Shown: positions 33,402 to 41,861, numbered from the stretch's first letter. The stretch: DNA of 64,000 nucleotides from Flagellimonas oceani (GCF_011068285.1 NZ_CP049616.1:310001-374000); one strand, 5' to 3'. Notes: a model not told the origin generated them from the sequence alone. Made by a program: numbers and translations.

Positions 33402-34682
33402 ATGCGAGAAGACCTACTTTATTATATTTGGAGGCATAACAAGCTTCCGACAGATGGCCTGTGTACGGGGAATGGGGAGCCTGTTTTGATCAGGGCCCCG
33501 GGAACCCAAAACAGCTTGGCCGGACCGGATTTTTTCAATGCCAAAATTGAAATCGGCGGACAGCTTTGGGCCGGCAATGTGGAGATGCACCTCAAATCTT
33601 CCGATTGGTACGTGCACCACCACGAAGCGGATGAAAATTATAACAATGTCATCCTCCATGTAGTCTGGGAGGATGACATTGCCGTTTTTAGGAAGGATGG
33701 TTCCCAAATTCCCACCTTGGAAGTAAAACGCTACGTGTCCGACAAGTTGTTGGAGGGCTATCGAACCTTAATGGACGGTTCCCGCACAAACTTTATCAAC
33801 TGCGAAAAGGATGTGAAACTCGTGGATGCCTTTTTGGTGGAGAACTGGTTGCACCGCTTGTACATTGAGCGGCTGGAACATAAGTCCAAATTGATCTTTG
33901 AGCTTTTACAAACTTCCAAAAATGATTGGGAGGCGGTATTGTTCATGCTATTGGCGAAAAATTTTGGTTCCAAGGTCAACGGCCCATACTTTTTGGACAG
34001 GGCGCGGCAATTGGATTTTTCAATTGTGAGGAAAGCGGTGAACGAGCCTTTGCAATTGGAAGCCTTGCTTTTTGGTCATTTTGGACTGTTGAGCGTGGAG
34101 GAATGTTCGGATTCCCATTATGTGCAGCTTCAAAAGGAATATGAGTATTTGGTACGTAAATTTGGTTTGGACGGACCCTCATCAAAACCTGATTTTTTTG
34201 GATTGCGCCCAATGAATTTCCCCACCATCCGAGTTTCCCAGTTGGTCAATTTATACAGGGAAAATTATAATCTTTTTTCAAAATTGATGGACTTGGGAAC
34301 ACTTGAGGCTGTGTACAAAACTTTTGAAATATCCGCAGGGCCATATTGGGAAGCACACTATACCTTTGGCAAGACCTCTAAACCACGCGTGAAGAAATTG
34401 TCCAAAAAGTTTATCGATTTGGTCGTCATAAATACGTTGGTGCCCTTAAAATTTTGTTATGCAAAGCATACGGGCAGGGATTGGAACGAAGAACTGATTT
34501 CGTTGATATCCGAATTGGCGAGCGAGGACAATTCCATCATCAAGAATTTTGACAGCGTAGGTTTAAAAACCCAAAATGCTTTGGAGAGCCAGGCCAAATT
34601 GGAACTGTACACGAGTTACTGCACCAAAAATAAATGCATGCAATGCGCCATCGGTACGCAATTATTGATTAGAAATACATAA
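33402..34682 (+). CDS. DUF2851 family protein
   Basis: The 426-residue cytosolic protein starts with MREDLLYYIWRHNKLP and contains GPDFFNAKIEIGGQLWAGNVEMHLKSSDWYVHHHE and NNVILHVVWEDD, which I recognise as the Bacteroidota-typical DUF2851 family. The C-terminus has YCTKNKCMQCAIGTQLL with a small cysteine cluster (C-x5-C-x2-C), which might bind metal. The N-terminal region, with H/E/D-rich strands, resembles some nuclease folds, but I cannot support a function. It sits in an apparent operon with the PspC-like and K+ channel genes. Confidence 0.8.
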   Translation: MREDLLYYIWRHNKLPTDGLCTGNGEPVLIRAPGTQNSLAGPDFFNAKIEIGGQLWAGNVEMHLKSSDWYVHHHEADENYNNVILHVVWEDDIAVFRKDGSQIPTLEVKRYVSDKLLEGYRTLMDGSRTNFINCEKDVKLVDAFLVENWLHRLYIERLEHKSKLIFELLQTSKNDWEAVLFMLLAKNFGSKVNGPYFLDRARQLDFSIVRKAVNEPLQLEALLFGHFGLLSVEECSDSHYVQLQKEYEYLVRKFGLDGPSSKPDFFGLRPMNFPTIRVSQLVNLYRENYNLFSKLMDLGTLEAVYKTFEISAGPYWEAHYTFGKTSKPRVKKLSKKFIDLVVINTLVPLKFCYAKHTGRDWNEELISLISELASEDNSIIKNFDSVGLKTQNALESQAKLELYTSYCTKNKCMQCAIGTQLLIRNT

Positions 34683-34690
34683 TTTTGGTT

Positions 34691-34918
34691 ATGTCTTTGT
34701 TTTATAATACCCTTTATTACTTTCAAAAAAGAGGCTTTGAGGTTTGTGGCCGAATTGCGGAGCGTTTGGGCATACGGGCCCGTGTGGTGCGCACCAGTTT
34801 TATTTATTTAACTTTTGTTACTTTAGGTTTTGGATTTGCATTGTACTTGTTTATAGCCTTCTGGCTCCGGATTAAAGACTTGATCTATACCAAAAGAACA
34901 TCCGTATTTGACCTGTAA
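34691..34918 (+). CDS. Small PspC-domain membrane protein
   Basis: The 75-residue protein has the PspC pattern: RGFEVCGRIAERLGIRARVVRTSFIYLTFVTLGFGFALYLFIAFWL, i.e. the VCGGIAxxLGI...VR motif and one long membrane segment (about 35-58). PspC-domain proteins take part in envelope stress responses. I start at ATG 34691, eight bases after the DUF2851 stop. The K+ channel gene begins 2 bp after its stop, so the three are co-transcribed. Confidence 0.75.
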   Translation: MSLFYNTLYYFQKRGFEVCGRIAERLGIRARVVRTSFIYLTFVTLGFGFALYLFIAFWLRIKDLIYTKRTSVFDL

Positions 34919-34920
34919 AC

Positions 34921-35928
34921 ATGATTAGACTGATGCGCTCCAAAATAGTATTGGCCCTATCCTTAATGGTGATGGTGCTGCTGTTCGGGGTGGTCGGTTA
35001 TAAAATGCTGTCCGACTTTACCTGGATAGAGGCCATTTACATGACCATTATCACCGTGACCACGGTCGGTTTTTCGGAGGTGAGGCCGTTGGATGCCAAT
35101 GCAAAGATTTTTACCGTATTTTTAATTGTCACCAGTGTATTTATTTTTGGTTTTGCCATATCGGTGGTTACCGAATACATTTTGGGAAGAAACTCATTGG
35201 AACTGCTAAAAAAGAAAAGAGTGAAGAAACAGATAGACGGTCTTACAAACCATGTTGTGGTCTGTGGTTTTGGAAGGAACGGCATGCAGGCCGCCGAAAA
35301 ATTGATAGCTTACAAAAAGCCATTTGTGGTTATCGAAAAGGATAAAGAGATCATAGAGAGGCATGAGGAAGAGATTTTGTTCGTGGAGGGAGATGCCAAT
35401 GAGGACGAAGTATTGCTGCAGGCGGGAATAGACAGGGCGCAGTATTTGATCACTGCTGTCCCGGACGACTCGGCCAACTTGTTCATAGTGCTTTCCGCAC
35501 GTCAGCTTAATAAAAAGTTGTTCATAATAAGTAGGGCATCGCAGATTACTTCCGTGAAAAAATTGGAATTTGCCGGAGCCAATAAGGTGATCATGCCCGA
35601 TAAGATAGGGGGGGACCATATGGCATCCTTGGTGGTAATGCCCAATCTGATCACATTTTTGGACCAACTGTCCATAGAAGGTGAGCATACAACAAATTTG
35701 GAAGAGGTGAGTATAGAGGACTTTACCAATCAAATGGATTGTCACTCGCTTCGGGATTTGGACTTAAGAAGAAAAACCGGTTGTACCATTATCGGTTACA
35801 TAGACCCCAATGGAAATTACATCATCAACCCCGAGGCCGACTTGGTTTTACAGCCCAATAGTAAGGTGATCGTATTGGGCAGGCCCGAACAAATACGGAA
35901 ATTAAATCAAATGTTTCAGATCGGATAG
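34921..35928 (+). CDS. Potassium channel with RCK (TrkA-N/TrkA-C) domains
   Basis: The 335-residue protein has a two-span pore module: TM1 at 8-27, a pore helix with selectivity filter TVTTVGFSE (46-54), TM2 at 62-85. A TrkA-N Rossmann domain follows (HVVVCGFGRNGMQAAEKL, about 111-128, the GxGxxG nucleotide motif) and a TrkA-C domain at about 250-335. It is an MthK-like ligand-gated channel; the filter TVGFSE is a common variant of TVGYGD. The adjacent genes code for a PspC-like protein and DUF2851. Confidence 0.92.
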   Translation: MIRLMRSKIVLALSLMVMVLLFGVVGYKMLSDFTWIEAIYMTIITVTTVGFSEVRPLDANAKIFTVFLIVTSVFIFGFAISVVTEYILGRNSLELLKKKRVKKQIDGLTNHVVVCGFGRNGMQAAEKLIAYKKPFVVIEKDKEIIERHEEEILFVEGDANEDEVLLQAGIDRAQYLITAVPDDSANLFIVLSARQLNKKLFIISRASQITSVKKLEFAGANKVIMPDKIGGDHMASLVVMPNLITFLDQLSIEGEHTTNLEEVSIEDFTNQMDCHSLRDLDLRRKTGCTIIGYIDPNGNYIINPEADLVLQPNSKVIVLGRPEQIRKLNQMFQIG

Positions 35929-36013
35929 TTAAAAAAACATAAAATTTGATAGCGTTGATTTTTTTTTGGATATTGTTGCCTTTATCACACCAAAAACTAA
36001 CTAATCTCAATAT

Positions 36014-38080
36014 ATGAAGTATTTTCTTTTTCTATTGTCTTTTTGTGCATTGACCACAGGTTTTTCACAGGATTTGACTGTAGTGGGCAAAACCTACAAT
36101 GTTTCCAATAACATAAACGACGGTGCCATAGAGCTTGAAGTAGATGGAGGTGTTGAGCCCTACACATACAAGTGGAGCAACCAAGAAACGCCGCTTACCT
36201 CCAAATCGGCAAAAGGTTTGGTGGAAGGTATACCATATAGTGTTACGGTGACCGATGCCGCAGGTAATTCCATTACCAAAGAGTTTAAGGTAGAGACAGA
36301 ATCGATAACAGAAGTTTTCAATGGAACCATGACCCCGGCAGTAAGTGCTTTGGGGTCTGTTCTTTTTTGGGACCCTTTTGCGGCCATCGGAATATATGAT
36401 CCGGTAGCCTATGCCGATGTAAAATTGATCGGTATTCCCGATTGGAGCAACGAGACCCAGGACAGGTTTGTCCTAAAGGAATGGCTCAAGGGCGATAAGG
36501 CAAGCGTTGCCAAAGGCGAGGATATCGCCGTTATTACCAGTGATAAACGTGGAGACTTTACTGTAAAAGCTGCTGTAAAAGGTAAATTACTGCATAAGGT
36601 TAAAGAGGGAAATGTAATTTATAACTCCGAAAACCAAGAACACGTAATTGAACAAGGAGCTCATTATTTTGCAGAGGTCGAGTACGATGAGCCCATTGCA
36701 ATGACGCATCCGAATGGCGACTCCATTATCAAGGGTATTCCATTTATTGTGATCTGGTTGGTACTGGGGGCATTGTTCTTCACGATCAGAATGGGATTCA
36801 TCAATATCCGTGGCTTTAGACATTCCATTGATTTGGCCAAAGGAAAGTACGATGATCCAGATGCACCCGGGCAGGTGACGCATTTTCAGGCATTGGCCAC
36901 TGCAGTTTCCGGTACTGTTGGTCTTGGGAACATAGCGGGGGTTGCCGTGGCAGTATCTTTGGGAGGTGCCGGTGCGACTTTCTGGATGATTGTTTGCGGA
37001 CTGCTGGGTATGTCCTCCAAATTTGTGGAGTGTACCCTTGGTGTAAAATATCGTGATATTCTTCCTGATGGACGTGTATTCGGAGGGCCTATGAATTACC
37101 TCCGCTACGGTCTCGAAAAAAGAAACCTGAAAGGGTTTGGTAAGGTGTTGGCAGGAGTTTTTGCGCTGCTTGCCGTAGGAGCTTCCTTCGGAGGTGGAAA
37201 TATGTTCCAGGCCAATCAGTCCTTTGAGCAATTGGCAGGGCAGTTTCCTGTTTTGGCGGGCAACGGTTTTTGGTTTGGAGTGGTCACTGCTATATTGGTC
37301 GGTGTGGTTATCATCGGCGGAATTAGCAGTATAGCCAAAGTAACAGGTAAGATTGTACCTATAATGGCCTCGGTTTATATTGTTGCCGCCTTAGCGGTCA
37401 TTATAATGAACATACAAAATATTGGTCCGGCATTTTCCGCCATTTTTGAAGGAGCATTAAATCCTTCAGCTTTAAAAGGTGGTATAATCGGTGTTTTGGT
37501 CGTAGGATTCCAGCGTGCCGCCTTCTCGAATGAGGCCGGTGTGGGGTCCGCAGCCATTGCGCACAGTGCGGCAAAGACCAACCATCCGCCGTCCGAAGGT
37601 TTTGTTGCCTTGCTGGAGCCATTTATCGATACCGTAGTCGTATGTACCCTTACCGCCTTGGTATTGATATTTACAGGAATGCACGAAGTGGAAGGAATGG
37701 CCGGGGCCCAGTTGACCTCCGATGCTTTCGGTAGTCAGATCTCATGGTTCCCGTACGTATTGGCGTTGGCAGTGTTCCTTTTTGCATTTTCGACCATGAT
37801 TTCCTGGTCTTACTATGGAATGAGGGCTTGGACCTATCTTTTTGGAAAGAGCAAGCGTTCGGAAATGATCTATAAAATGCTCTTCTTGGTATTCGTGGTC
37901 GTTGGTGCTTCCGTAAGTTTGGGAGCTGTACTGGACTTTTCGGATATGATGATCTTGGCCATGTCCTTCCCGAACATCATTGGATTATATATCATGTCCG
38001 GTGAGGTACGTAAAGATCTGGATGGATACTTGTCAAAATTGAAAGCTGGCCAGCTCTTTAAAAAGTTGAAGAGCCAATAG
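36014..38080 (+). CDS. Alanine/glycine:cation symporter with SprB-like and lipoyl-like N-terminal domains
   Basis: From about residue 240 on, the 688-residue protein is a normal AGCS (Na+/alanine or glycine) symporter: GALFFTIRMGFINIRGF, ATAVSGTVGLGNIAGVAVA, MSSKFVECTLGVKYRD, GGPMNYLRYGL, FSNEAGVGSAAIAHSA and ISWSYYGMRAW, with 11 or so membrane spans. In front stands a signal peptide (1-18), a domain at about 30-95 like SprB/Ig-type repeats (GAIELEVDGGVEPYTYKWSN, then YSVTVTDAAGN), and a region at about 150-225 (GDKASVAKGEDIAVITSDKRG...AVKGKLLHKVKEGNVI) that looks like a biotinyl/lipoyl-like beta-hammerhead without a modified lysine. The extension would be extracytoplasmic. Its role is unknown; substrate delivery is possible. 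Confidence 0.85.
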   Translation: MKYFLFLLSFCALTTGFSQDLTVVGKTYNVSNNINDGAIELEVDGGVEPYTYKWSNQETPLTSKSAKGLVEGIPYSVTVTDAAGNSITKEFKVETESITEVFNGTMTPAVSALGSVLFWDPFAAIGIYDPVAYADVKLIGIPDWSNETQDRFVLKEWLKGDKASVAKGEDIAVITSDKRGDFTVKAAVKGKLLHKVKEGNVIYNSENQEHVIEQGAHYFAEVEYDEPIAMTHPNGDSIIKGIPFIVIWLVLGALFFTIRMGFINIRGFRHSIDLAKGKYDDPDAPGQVTHFQALATAVSGTVGLGNIAGVAVAVSLGGAGATFWMIVCGLLGMSSKFVECTLGVKYRDILPDGRVFGGPMNYLRYGLEKRNLKGFGKVLAGVFALLAVGASFGGGNMFQANQSFEQLAGQFPVLAGNGFWFGVVTAILVGVVIIGGISSIAKVTGKIVPIMASVYIVAALAVIIMNIQNIGPAFSAIFEGALNPSALKGGIIGVLVVGFQRAAFSNEAGVGSAAIAHSAAKTNHPPSEGFVALLEPFIDTVVVCTLTALVLIFTGMHEVEGMAGAQLTSDAFGSQISWFPYVLALAVFLFAFSTMISWSYYGMRAWTYLFGKSKRSEMIYKMLFLVFVVVGASVSLGAVLDFSDMMILAMSFPNIIGLYIMSGEVRKDLDGYLSKLKAGQLFKKLKSQ

Positions 38081-38093
38081 AATTACATATATT

Positions 38094-38948
38094 ATGAGAA
38101 AACAATCCCACTTTCGGTTCAACAAGCAAGAGCGAAGTGGGATTTTCTTTTTGTTGTTGATCGTGGTCGTGCTTCAATGTGGGTATTACTATGTAAAAGC
38201 AAATCCATCCAATTTAAAAAGTGATTTTGCCCTCAATGCTGTCGAGCAGACCAAGATAGACAGTCTTAAAAAGGAGCGATTCGATAAATCCCAAAAAATA
38301 TATCCCTTCAATCCAAATTATTTGACCGATTATAAAGGGTATGCATTGGGACTGTCCCCAGTTGAATTCGACCGGTTATTTGCTTTTAGGGAGCAAGGCA
38401 AGTTTGTGAATTCGGAAAAGGAATTCCAAGCAGTCACCCAAGTGTCAGATTCTTTATTGAACGAAATCTCGCCCTATTTTAAATTTCCCGAATGGGCCGG
38501 AAAAAGTCGAACGGTAAAGAAGATAGTTTCAAAGCCTGTAACCGAATCAACAATCAAAGATTTGAACACGGCAACCGCAGAAGATTTGAAACAAGTTTAC
38601 GGTATTGGGGAAACATTGTCCGAGCGAATCATAAAATTCAGGGATAGGCTGGGCGGCTTTTTGGTGAACGAACAACTATACGATGTTTACGGACTGGAGC
38701 CGGATGTTGTGGAGAAAGCGTTGCTCAGGTTTCAAGTACTGGAAGCGCCTACGGTAGTCAAAATCAATGTTAACAAGGCAAATACAAAAGAGTTGTCCCG
38801 ATTGGTCTATATAAATGGTTCATTGGCATCCAACATTGTGGAATATAGAGATAAAAATGGTTTATTTGCATCTTTACTGGAATTGACCCAAGTGGACGGA
38901 TTCCCTTCGGAAAAGCTAGATAGAATAGCTTTATATTTGTCTTTATAA
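38094..38948 (+). CDS. Helix-hairpin-helix domain protein (ComEA-like)
   Basis: The 284-residue protein has one N-terminal membrane segment (about 17-35) after a short basic tail, and then three helix-hairpin-helix units: LTDYKGYALGLSPVEFDRLFAF (about 80-100), LNTATAEDLKQVYGIGETLSERI (about 160-183) and INVNKANTKELSRLVYINGSLASNIVEYR (about 223-252). HhH repeats usually bind DNA backbone; the ComEA type takes up DNA in the periplasm. With three units and a membrane anchor, a DNA-binding role is plausible but not proven. The gene lies 13 bp after the symporter and 10 bp before the acyl-CoA dehydrogenase. Confidence 0.75.
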   Translation: MRKQSHFRFNKQERSGIFFLLLIVVVLQCGYYYVKANPSNLKSDFALNAVEQTKIDSLKKERFDKSQKIYPFNPNYLTDYKGYALGLSPVEFDRLFAFREQGKFVNSEKEFQAVTQVSDSLLNEISPYFKFPEWAGKSRTVKKIVSKPVTESTIKDLNTATAEDLKQVYGIGETLSERIIKFRDRLGGFLVNEQLYDVYGLEPDVVEKALLRFQVLEAPTVVKINVNKANTKELSRLVYINGSLASNIVEYRDKNGLFASLLELTQVDGFPSEKLDRIALYLSL

Positions 38949-38958
38949 AATAGGTGCT

Positions 38959-40125
38959 ATGAACGATATGTACTTCACGGAAGAGCATAACTTATTCCGC
39001 GAAAGTTTGAAGGATTTTTTACAGAAAGAAGTTGTTCCCCATATTGAGGAATGGGAGGAATCTGGCAAGATTGATAAGGCTATTTGGCCCAAGTTCGGGG
39101 AGATGGGCTTTTTTGGATTGATGACGCCCGAAGCATACTCTGGTTTGGGTCTAGACCTTTTTTATACCGTTATTTTTCTGGAAGAATTGCAAAAGATCAA
39201 TTCGGGAGGTTTTGCAGCCGCCATGTGGGCGCACCAGTACCTTGCGATGACCTATTTGAACAAGTTGGCGAACGATGAACAGAAAAAAGCCTATTTGGAA
39301 CCCAGTGTGCTGGGTAACAAAATTGGCTGTCTGGGCGTATCCGAACCTTTTGGGGGAAGTGATGTCGCCGCTATGCGCACCACTGCCGAAAAGAAAGGTG
39401 ATGTTTATATTGTAAACGGTTCCAAGACTTTTATTACCAATGGGGTTTATGGCGACTATATAATTCTTGCCGCCAAAACCGATAAGGATGCAGGTAATAA
39501 GGGTATCAGTATGTTTATTATGGATAGGCATGCAAAGGGTGTCTCTGCCAGTAAGTTGAACAAGTTGGGTTGGCGTGCTTCCGATACGGCGGAGTTGGCC
39601 TTTGACAATGTTGAGGTTCCAGCGTCCAATTTATTGGGTGTGGAGAATGAGGGCTTTGGGTACATCATGGAGGCATTTGCCTTGGAGCGTTTGGTTATGG
39701 GCATAAATGCACATGCCAGAGCCGAATTTGCACTCGATTATGCCCTACAGTATATGTCCGAGCGAGAGGCGTTCGGTAGAAGTATTGACCAGTTCCAGGC
39801 CTTGCGCCACCGATTGGTGGACCTCTATTCGGATATGTTGGTGTGCAAGCAATATAATTATGCCACGGTAGCGCAAATGGATAAAGGAGTCTATGTGGTG
39901 AAGGAAGCGACCATTTCCAAATTGAAATCCACCAAAATGGCCGATGAGGTCATTTACAACTGTCTGCAATTTTTAGGAGGCTACGGATATATCGAGGATT
40001 ATCCGATGGCCCGCTTGAGCCGGGATAGTAGATTGGGCCCCATTGGTGGGGGAACATCAGAAATCCTAAGGGAAATTTTGGCCAAGATCATTGTGGATAA
40101 GAAGGAGTACAAAAAGCGGTCGTAA
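38959..40125 (+). CDS. Acyl-CoA dehydrogenase
   Basis: The 388-residue flavoprotein oxidises acyl-CoA to enoyl-CoA. It has the family signatures CLGVSEPFGGSDVAAMRT and QFLGGYGYIEDYPMARLSRDSRLGPIGGGTSEI, with the FAD/acyl contact WRASDTAELAFDNVEVP and the helical C-terminal domain (QFQALRHRLVDL). Length is typical of short- to medium-chain enzymes. The chain specificity is unknown; a branched-chain amino acid or fatty acid substrate is possible. It ends the run of plus-strand genes before rpsU. Confidence 0.93.
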   Translation: MNDMYFTEEHNLFRESLKDFLQKEVVPHIEEWEESGKIDKAIWPKFGEMGFFGLMTPEAYSGLGLDLFYTVIFLEELQKINSGGFAAAMWAHQYLAMTYLNKLANDEQKKAYLEPSVLGNKIGCLGVSEPFGGSDVAAMRTTAEKKGDVYIVNGSKTFITNGVYGDYIILAAKTDKDAGNKGISMFIMDRHAKGVSASKLNKLGWRASDTAELAFDNVEVPASNLLGVENEGFGYIMEAFALERLVMGINAHARAEFALDYALQYMSEREAFGRSIDQFQALRHRLVDLYSDMLVCKQYNYATVAQMDKGVYVVKEATISKLKSTKMADEVIYNCLQFLGGYGYIEDYPMARLSRDSRLGPIGGGTSEILREILAKIIVDKKEYKKRS

Positions 40126-40177
40126 CAGCGTTTCGTCAAAAAAATAAAATATTTCTTTACCCGTTGAATATCATTTG

Positions 40178-40212
40178 TATATTTGCAGACCAAAATTTTA
40201 AAGAAAGGAGGT
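40178..40212 (+). promoter_or_regulatory. rpsU promoter -7 box and perfect Shine-Dalgarno
   Basis: TATATTTG (40178-40185) is the -7 box. AAAGGAGGT (40204-40212) is a nine-base match to the anti-Shine-Dalgarno end of 16S rRNA, eight bases before the ATG. Other genes in this window have nothing comparable. In Flavobacterium johnsoniae such an rpsU signal is known to be read by ribosomes that lack bS21, which gives autoregulation. Confidence 0.8.
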
Positions 40213-40220
40213 TGTAGCCC

Positions 40221-40415
40221 ATGTTAATTATACCAGTAAAAGAAGGAGAAAATATCGATAGAGCTTTAAAGCGTTTCAAGCGTAAGTTCGACAGAACAGG
40301 TACCATGCGTCAGTTAAGATCAAGACAGCAGTTCACCAAACCTTCTGTAGAGCGTAGAGCGCAAATTCAAAAAGCACAGTACATTCAAGGTCTTAGGGAC
40401 CAAGAAGAAGTATAG
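40221..40415 (+). CDS. rpsU: 30S ribosomal protein S21
   Basis: The 64-residue protein matches bS21: MLIIPVKEGENIDRALKRFKRKFDRTGTMRQLRSRQQFTKPS, with a basic helical core. It binds near the 3' end of 16S rRNA. In Bacteroidota it helps hide the anti-Shine-Dalgarno sequence, and the strong upstream AAAGGAGGT fits a feedback loop in which ribosomes lacking S21 translate this mRNA better. The gene has its own promoter and terminator, so it is a single-gene transcript. Confidence 0.96.
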   Translation: MLIIPVKEGENIDRALKRFKRKFDRTGTMRQLRSRQQFTKPSVERRAQIQKAQYIQGLRDQEEV

Positions 40416-40440
40416 GGCTATCGCTTTAACAAAATATATG

Positions 40441-40474
40441 AATCCCGTTCCAATATTGGAACGGGATTTTTCGT
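40441..40474 (+). terminator. Intrinsic terminator of rpsU
   Basis: AATCCCGTTCCAAT (40441-40454) and ATTGGAACGGGATT (40455-40468) form an almost perfect palindromic stem, then TTTTTCG. It lies 25 bp after the rpsU stop. Confidence 0.9.
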
Positions 40475-40501
40475 TTTATATCCGGGAGCAATCTAAAGTG
40501 T

Positions 40502-40509
40502 TACCTTTG
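40502..40509 (+). promoter_or_regulatory. -7 box TACCTTTG of xerC
   Basis: TAnnTTTG match that ends four bases before the xerC ATG (40514). If active, the transcript would begin at or near the start codon (leaderless). No TTG is seen at the usual upstream distance. Confidence 0.4.
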
Positions 40510-40513
40510 ATGT

Positions 40514-41404
40514 ATGTCAGTATCCGCTTTTATATCCTATTTAAGATTGGAGAAAAATTATTCCGATCATACCATAAGGGCATATCAAAAGGATATTGAG
40601 GCCTTTGCTCAATTCTGCGGAGCGCATCATGGAGAAGAAAATATTGAGGGGATTTCGTATCCATTGATAAGGAACTGGATCGTTGAGCTATCCGACAGCG
40701 GTATTTCAAATAGGACCATCAATAGAAAAATATCTTCTCTACAGGCTTATTACAAATTTTTATTGAAGGTCGGTGATATTACCGTTTCACCTTTGGCAAA
40801 GCACAGGGCGCTGAAAACAAGTAAAAAAATGGAGGTGCCTTTTTCCGAGAACGAAATGGAAACGATTCTGTCTGAAATACCTTTTGCTGATGATTTTGAG
40901 GGCGTACGGGATAAACTGATCATAGAATTATTGTACACCACCGGAATACGGAGAGCCGAATTGGTAAACTTGAGAATCAACGATGTGGATTTTTCGGCCC
41001 AGGTCATCAAAGTGTTGGGAAAGCGGAACAAGGAGCGCATTATTCCCATACTGACTTCGACCATGGCGCAGATTAAAAACTATTTGGCCAAGCGCTCGGA
41101 ACTTGAAAAGGTGACTGATTCTTCCTTTCTAATATTAACAAAAGAAGGTCTTAAAATTTACGAAACACTTGTTTATCGAACTATAAATAAGTATTTTAGT
41201 TTAGTGTCCCCCAAGGTGAAAAAGAGTCCCCATATATTAAGGCACACCTTTGCAACGCACTTGCTGAACAGGGGGGCGGATTTAAATTCCGTTAAGGAAC
41301 TATTGGGTCATTCCAGTTTGGCATCAACACAGGTGTACACGCACAACAGTATAGCCGAACTGAAAAAAGTACATCAAAAGGCCCATCCAAGAAACAAGAA
41401 ATAA
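40514..41404 (+). CDS. xerC: Tyrosine recombinase XerC/XerD type
   Basis: The 296-residue protein resolves chromosome dimers at dif. An N-terminal SAM-like core-binding domain (about 1-85) is followed by the catalytic domain with the RHRY tetrad: TTGIRRAELVNL (first Arg), HILRHTFATHLL (His and second Arg), LGHSSLASTQVYTH (His and the tyrosine nucleophile). The length is standard and no phage genes are near, so it is the housekeeping recombinase. XerC or XerD cannot be told apart from sequence alone. hpf follows. Confidence 0.93.
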   Translation: MSVSAFISYLRLEKNYSDHTIRAYQKDIEAFAQFCGAHHGEENIEGISYPLIRNWIVELSDSGISNRTINRKISSLQAYYKFLLKVGDITVSPLAKHRALKTSKKMEVPFSENEMETILSEIPFADDFEGVRDKLIIELLYTTGIRRAELVNLRINDVDFSAQVIKVLGKRNKERIIPILTSTMAQIKNYLAKRSELEKVTDSSFLILTKEGLKIYETLVYRTINKYFSLVSPKVKKSPHILRHTFATHLLNRGADLNSVKELLGHSSLASTQVYTHNSIAELKKVHQKAHPRNKK

Positions 41405-41457
41405 AATTCTTGTATTGTTTAACTTCACTGTCTTTGACAGTACTAAAACTTCGTCTT

Positions 41458-41760
41458 ATGAAAGTAAACGCACAATCGGTAAATTTTACAGCTGATGGTA
41501 AACTCATCGACTTTGTCCAAAAGCGAATGGACAAGTTGGAATTGTTTTATGACAAGGTCATCGAATCGGATGTTTATTTAAAAGTGGAAAACACAAGTGC
41601 AAAGGAGAATAAGATAGTGGAAATCATGGTGTTCGTACCTCGCGACAAAATCATGGTGAAAAAGCAATGTAAGTCTTTTGAAGAGGCCGTGGATTCGGCC
41701 TGTAGTTCCTTGGAAAGACAGCTGGTTAAAAAGAAGGAGAAGTTAAGGGCGAATGCTTGA
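41458..41760 (+). CDS. hpf: Ribosome hibernation-promoting factor, short form
   Basis: The 100-residue protein matches the HPF/YfiA family: KVNAQSVNFTADGKLIDFVQKRMDKLELFYDKV, ENTSAKENKIVEIMVFVPRDKIMVKKQCKSFEEAVDSACSSL. It binds the decoding centre and stalls or dimerises ribosomes when growth slows. I start at ATG 41458 (MKVNAQSV), the usual N-terminus. The C-terminal domain of long HPF is absent. A small hairpin (ACTGTC-TTT-GACAGT, 41427-41441) sits 16 bp before it. Confidence 0.94.
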   Translation: MKVNAQSVNFTADGKLIDFVQKRMDKLELFYDKVIESDVYLKVENTSAKENKIVEIMVFVPRDKIMVKKQCKSFEEAVDSACSSLERQLVKKKEKLRANA

Positions 41761-41803
41761 TGAAAATTTTTCAAATTTTATTTTGAATTAAAATATAAAT
41801 ATA

Positions 41804-41811
41804 TACATTTG
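41804..41811 (+). promoter_or_regulatory. Promoter of the tRNA-tuf cluster, -7 box TACATTTG
   Basis: TACATTTG matches TAnnTTTG; TTTTG at 41781-41785 is 18 bp upstream as -33 element. It lies 51 bp before the first tRNA gene and is the best promoter in this window. Confidence 0.7.
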
Positions 41812-41813
41812 CA

Positions 41814-41839
41814 GTCCGTTAGAAATAGCGGGCTTTTTT
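41814..41839 (+). terminator. Terminator-like hairpin between hpf and tRNA-Thr
   Basis: GTCCGTTA (41814-41821) pairs with TAGCGGGC (41826-41833), two G-T pairs, loop GAAA, followed by six T. It could end hpf transcription. It lies just after the tRNA promoter box, so it may also act in the tRNA transcript. Confidence 0.65.
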
Positions 41840-41861
41840 AGTGAGAAAAAAGCGGTGAAAT

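Noticed and set aside
41814-41839. Possible T-box or riboswitch before the tRNA cluster
   Set aside because: Only one short hairpin and a T-run are present; there is no T-box sequence or larger conserved fold, and T-boxes are not expected in this phylum.
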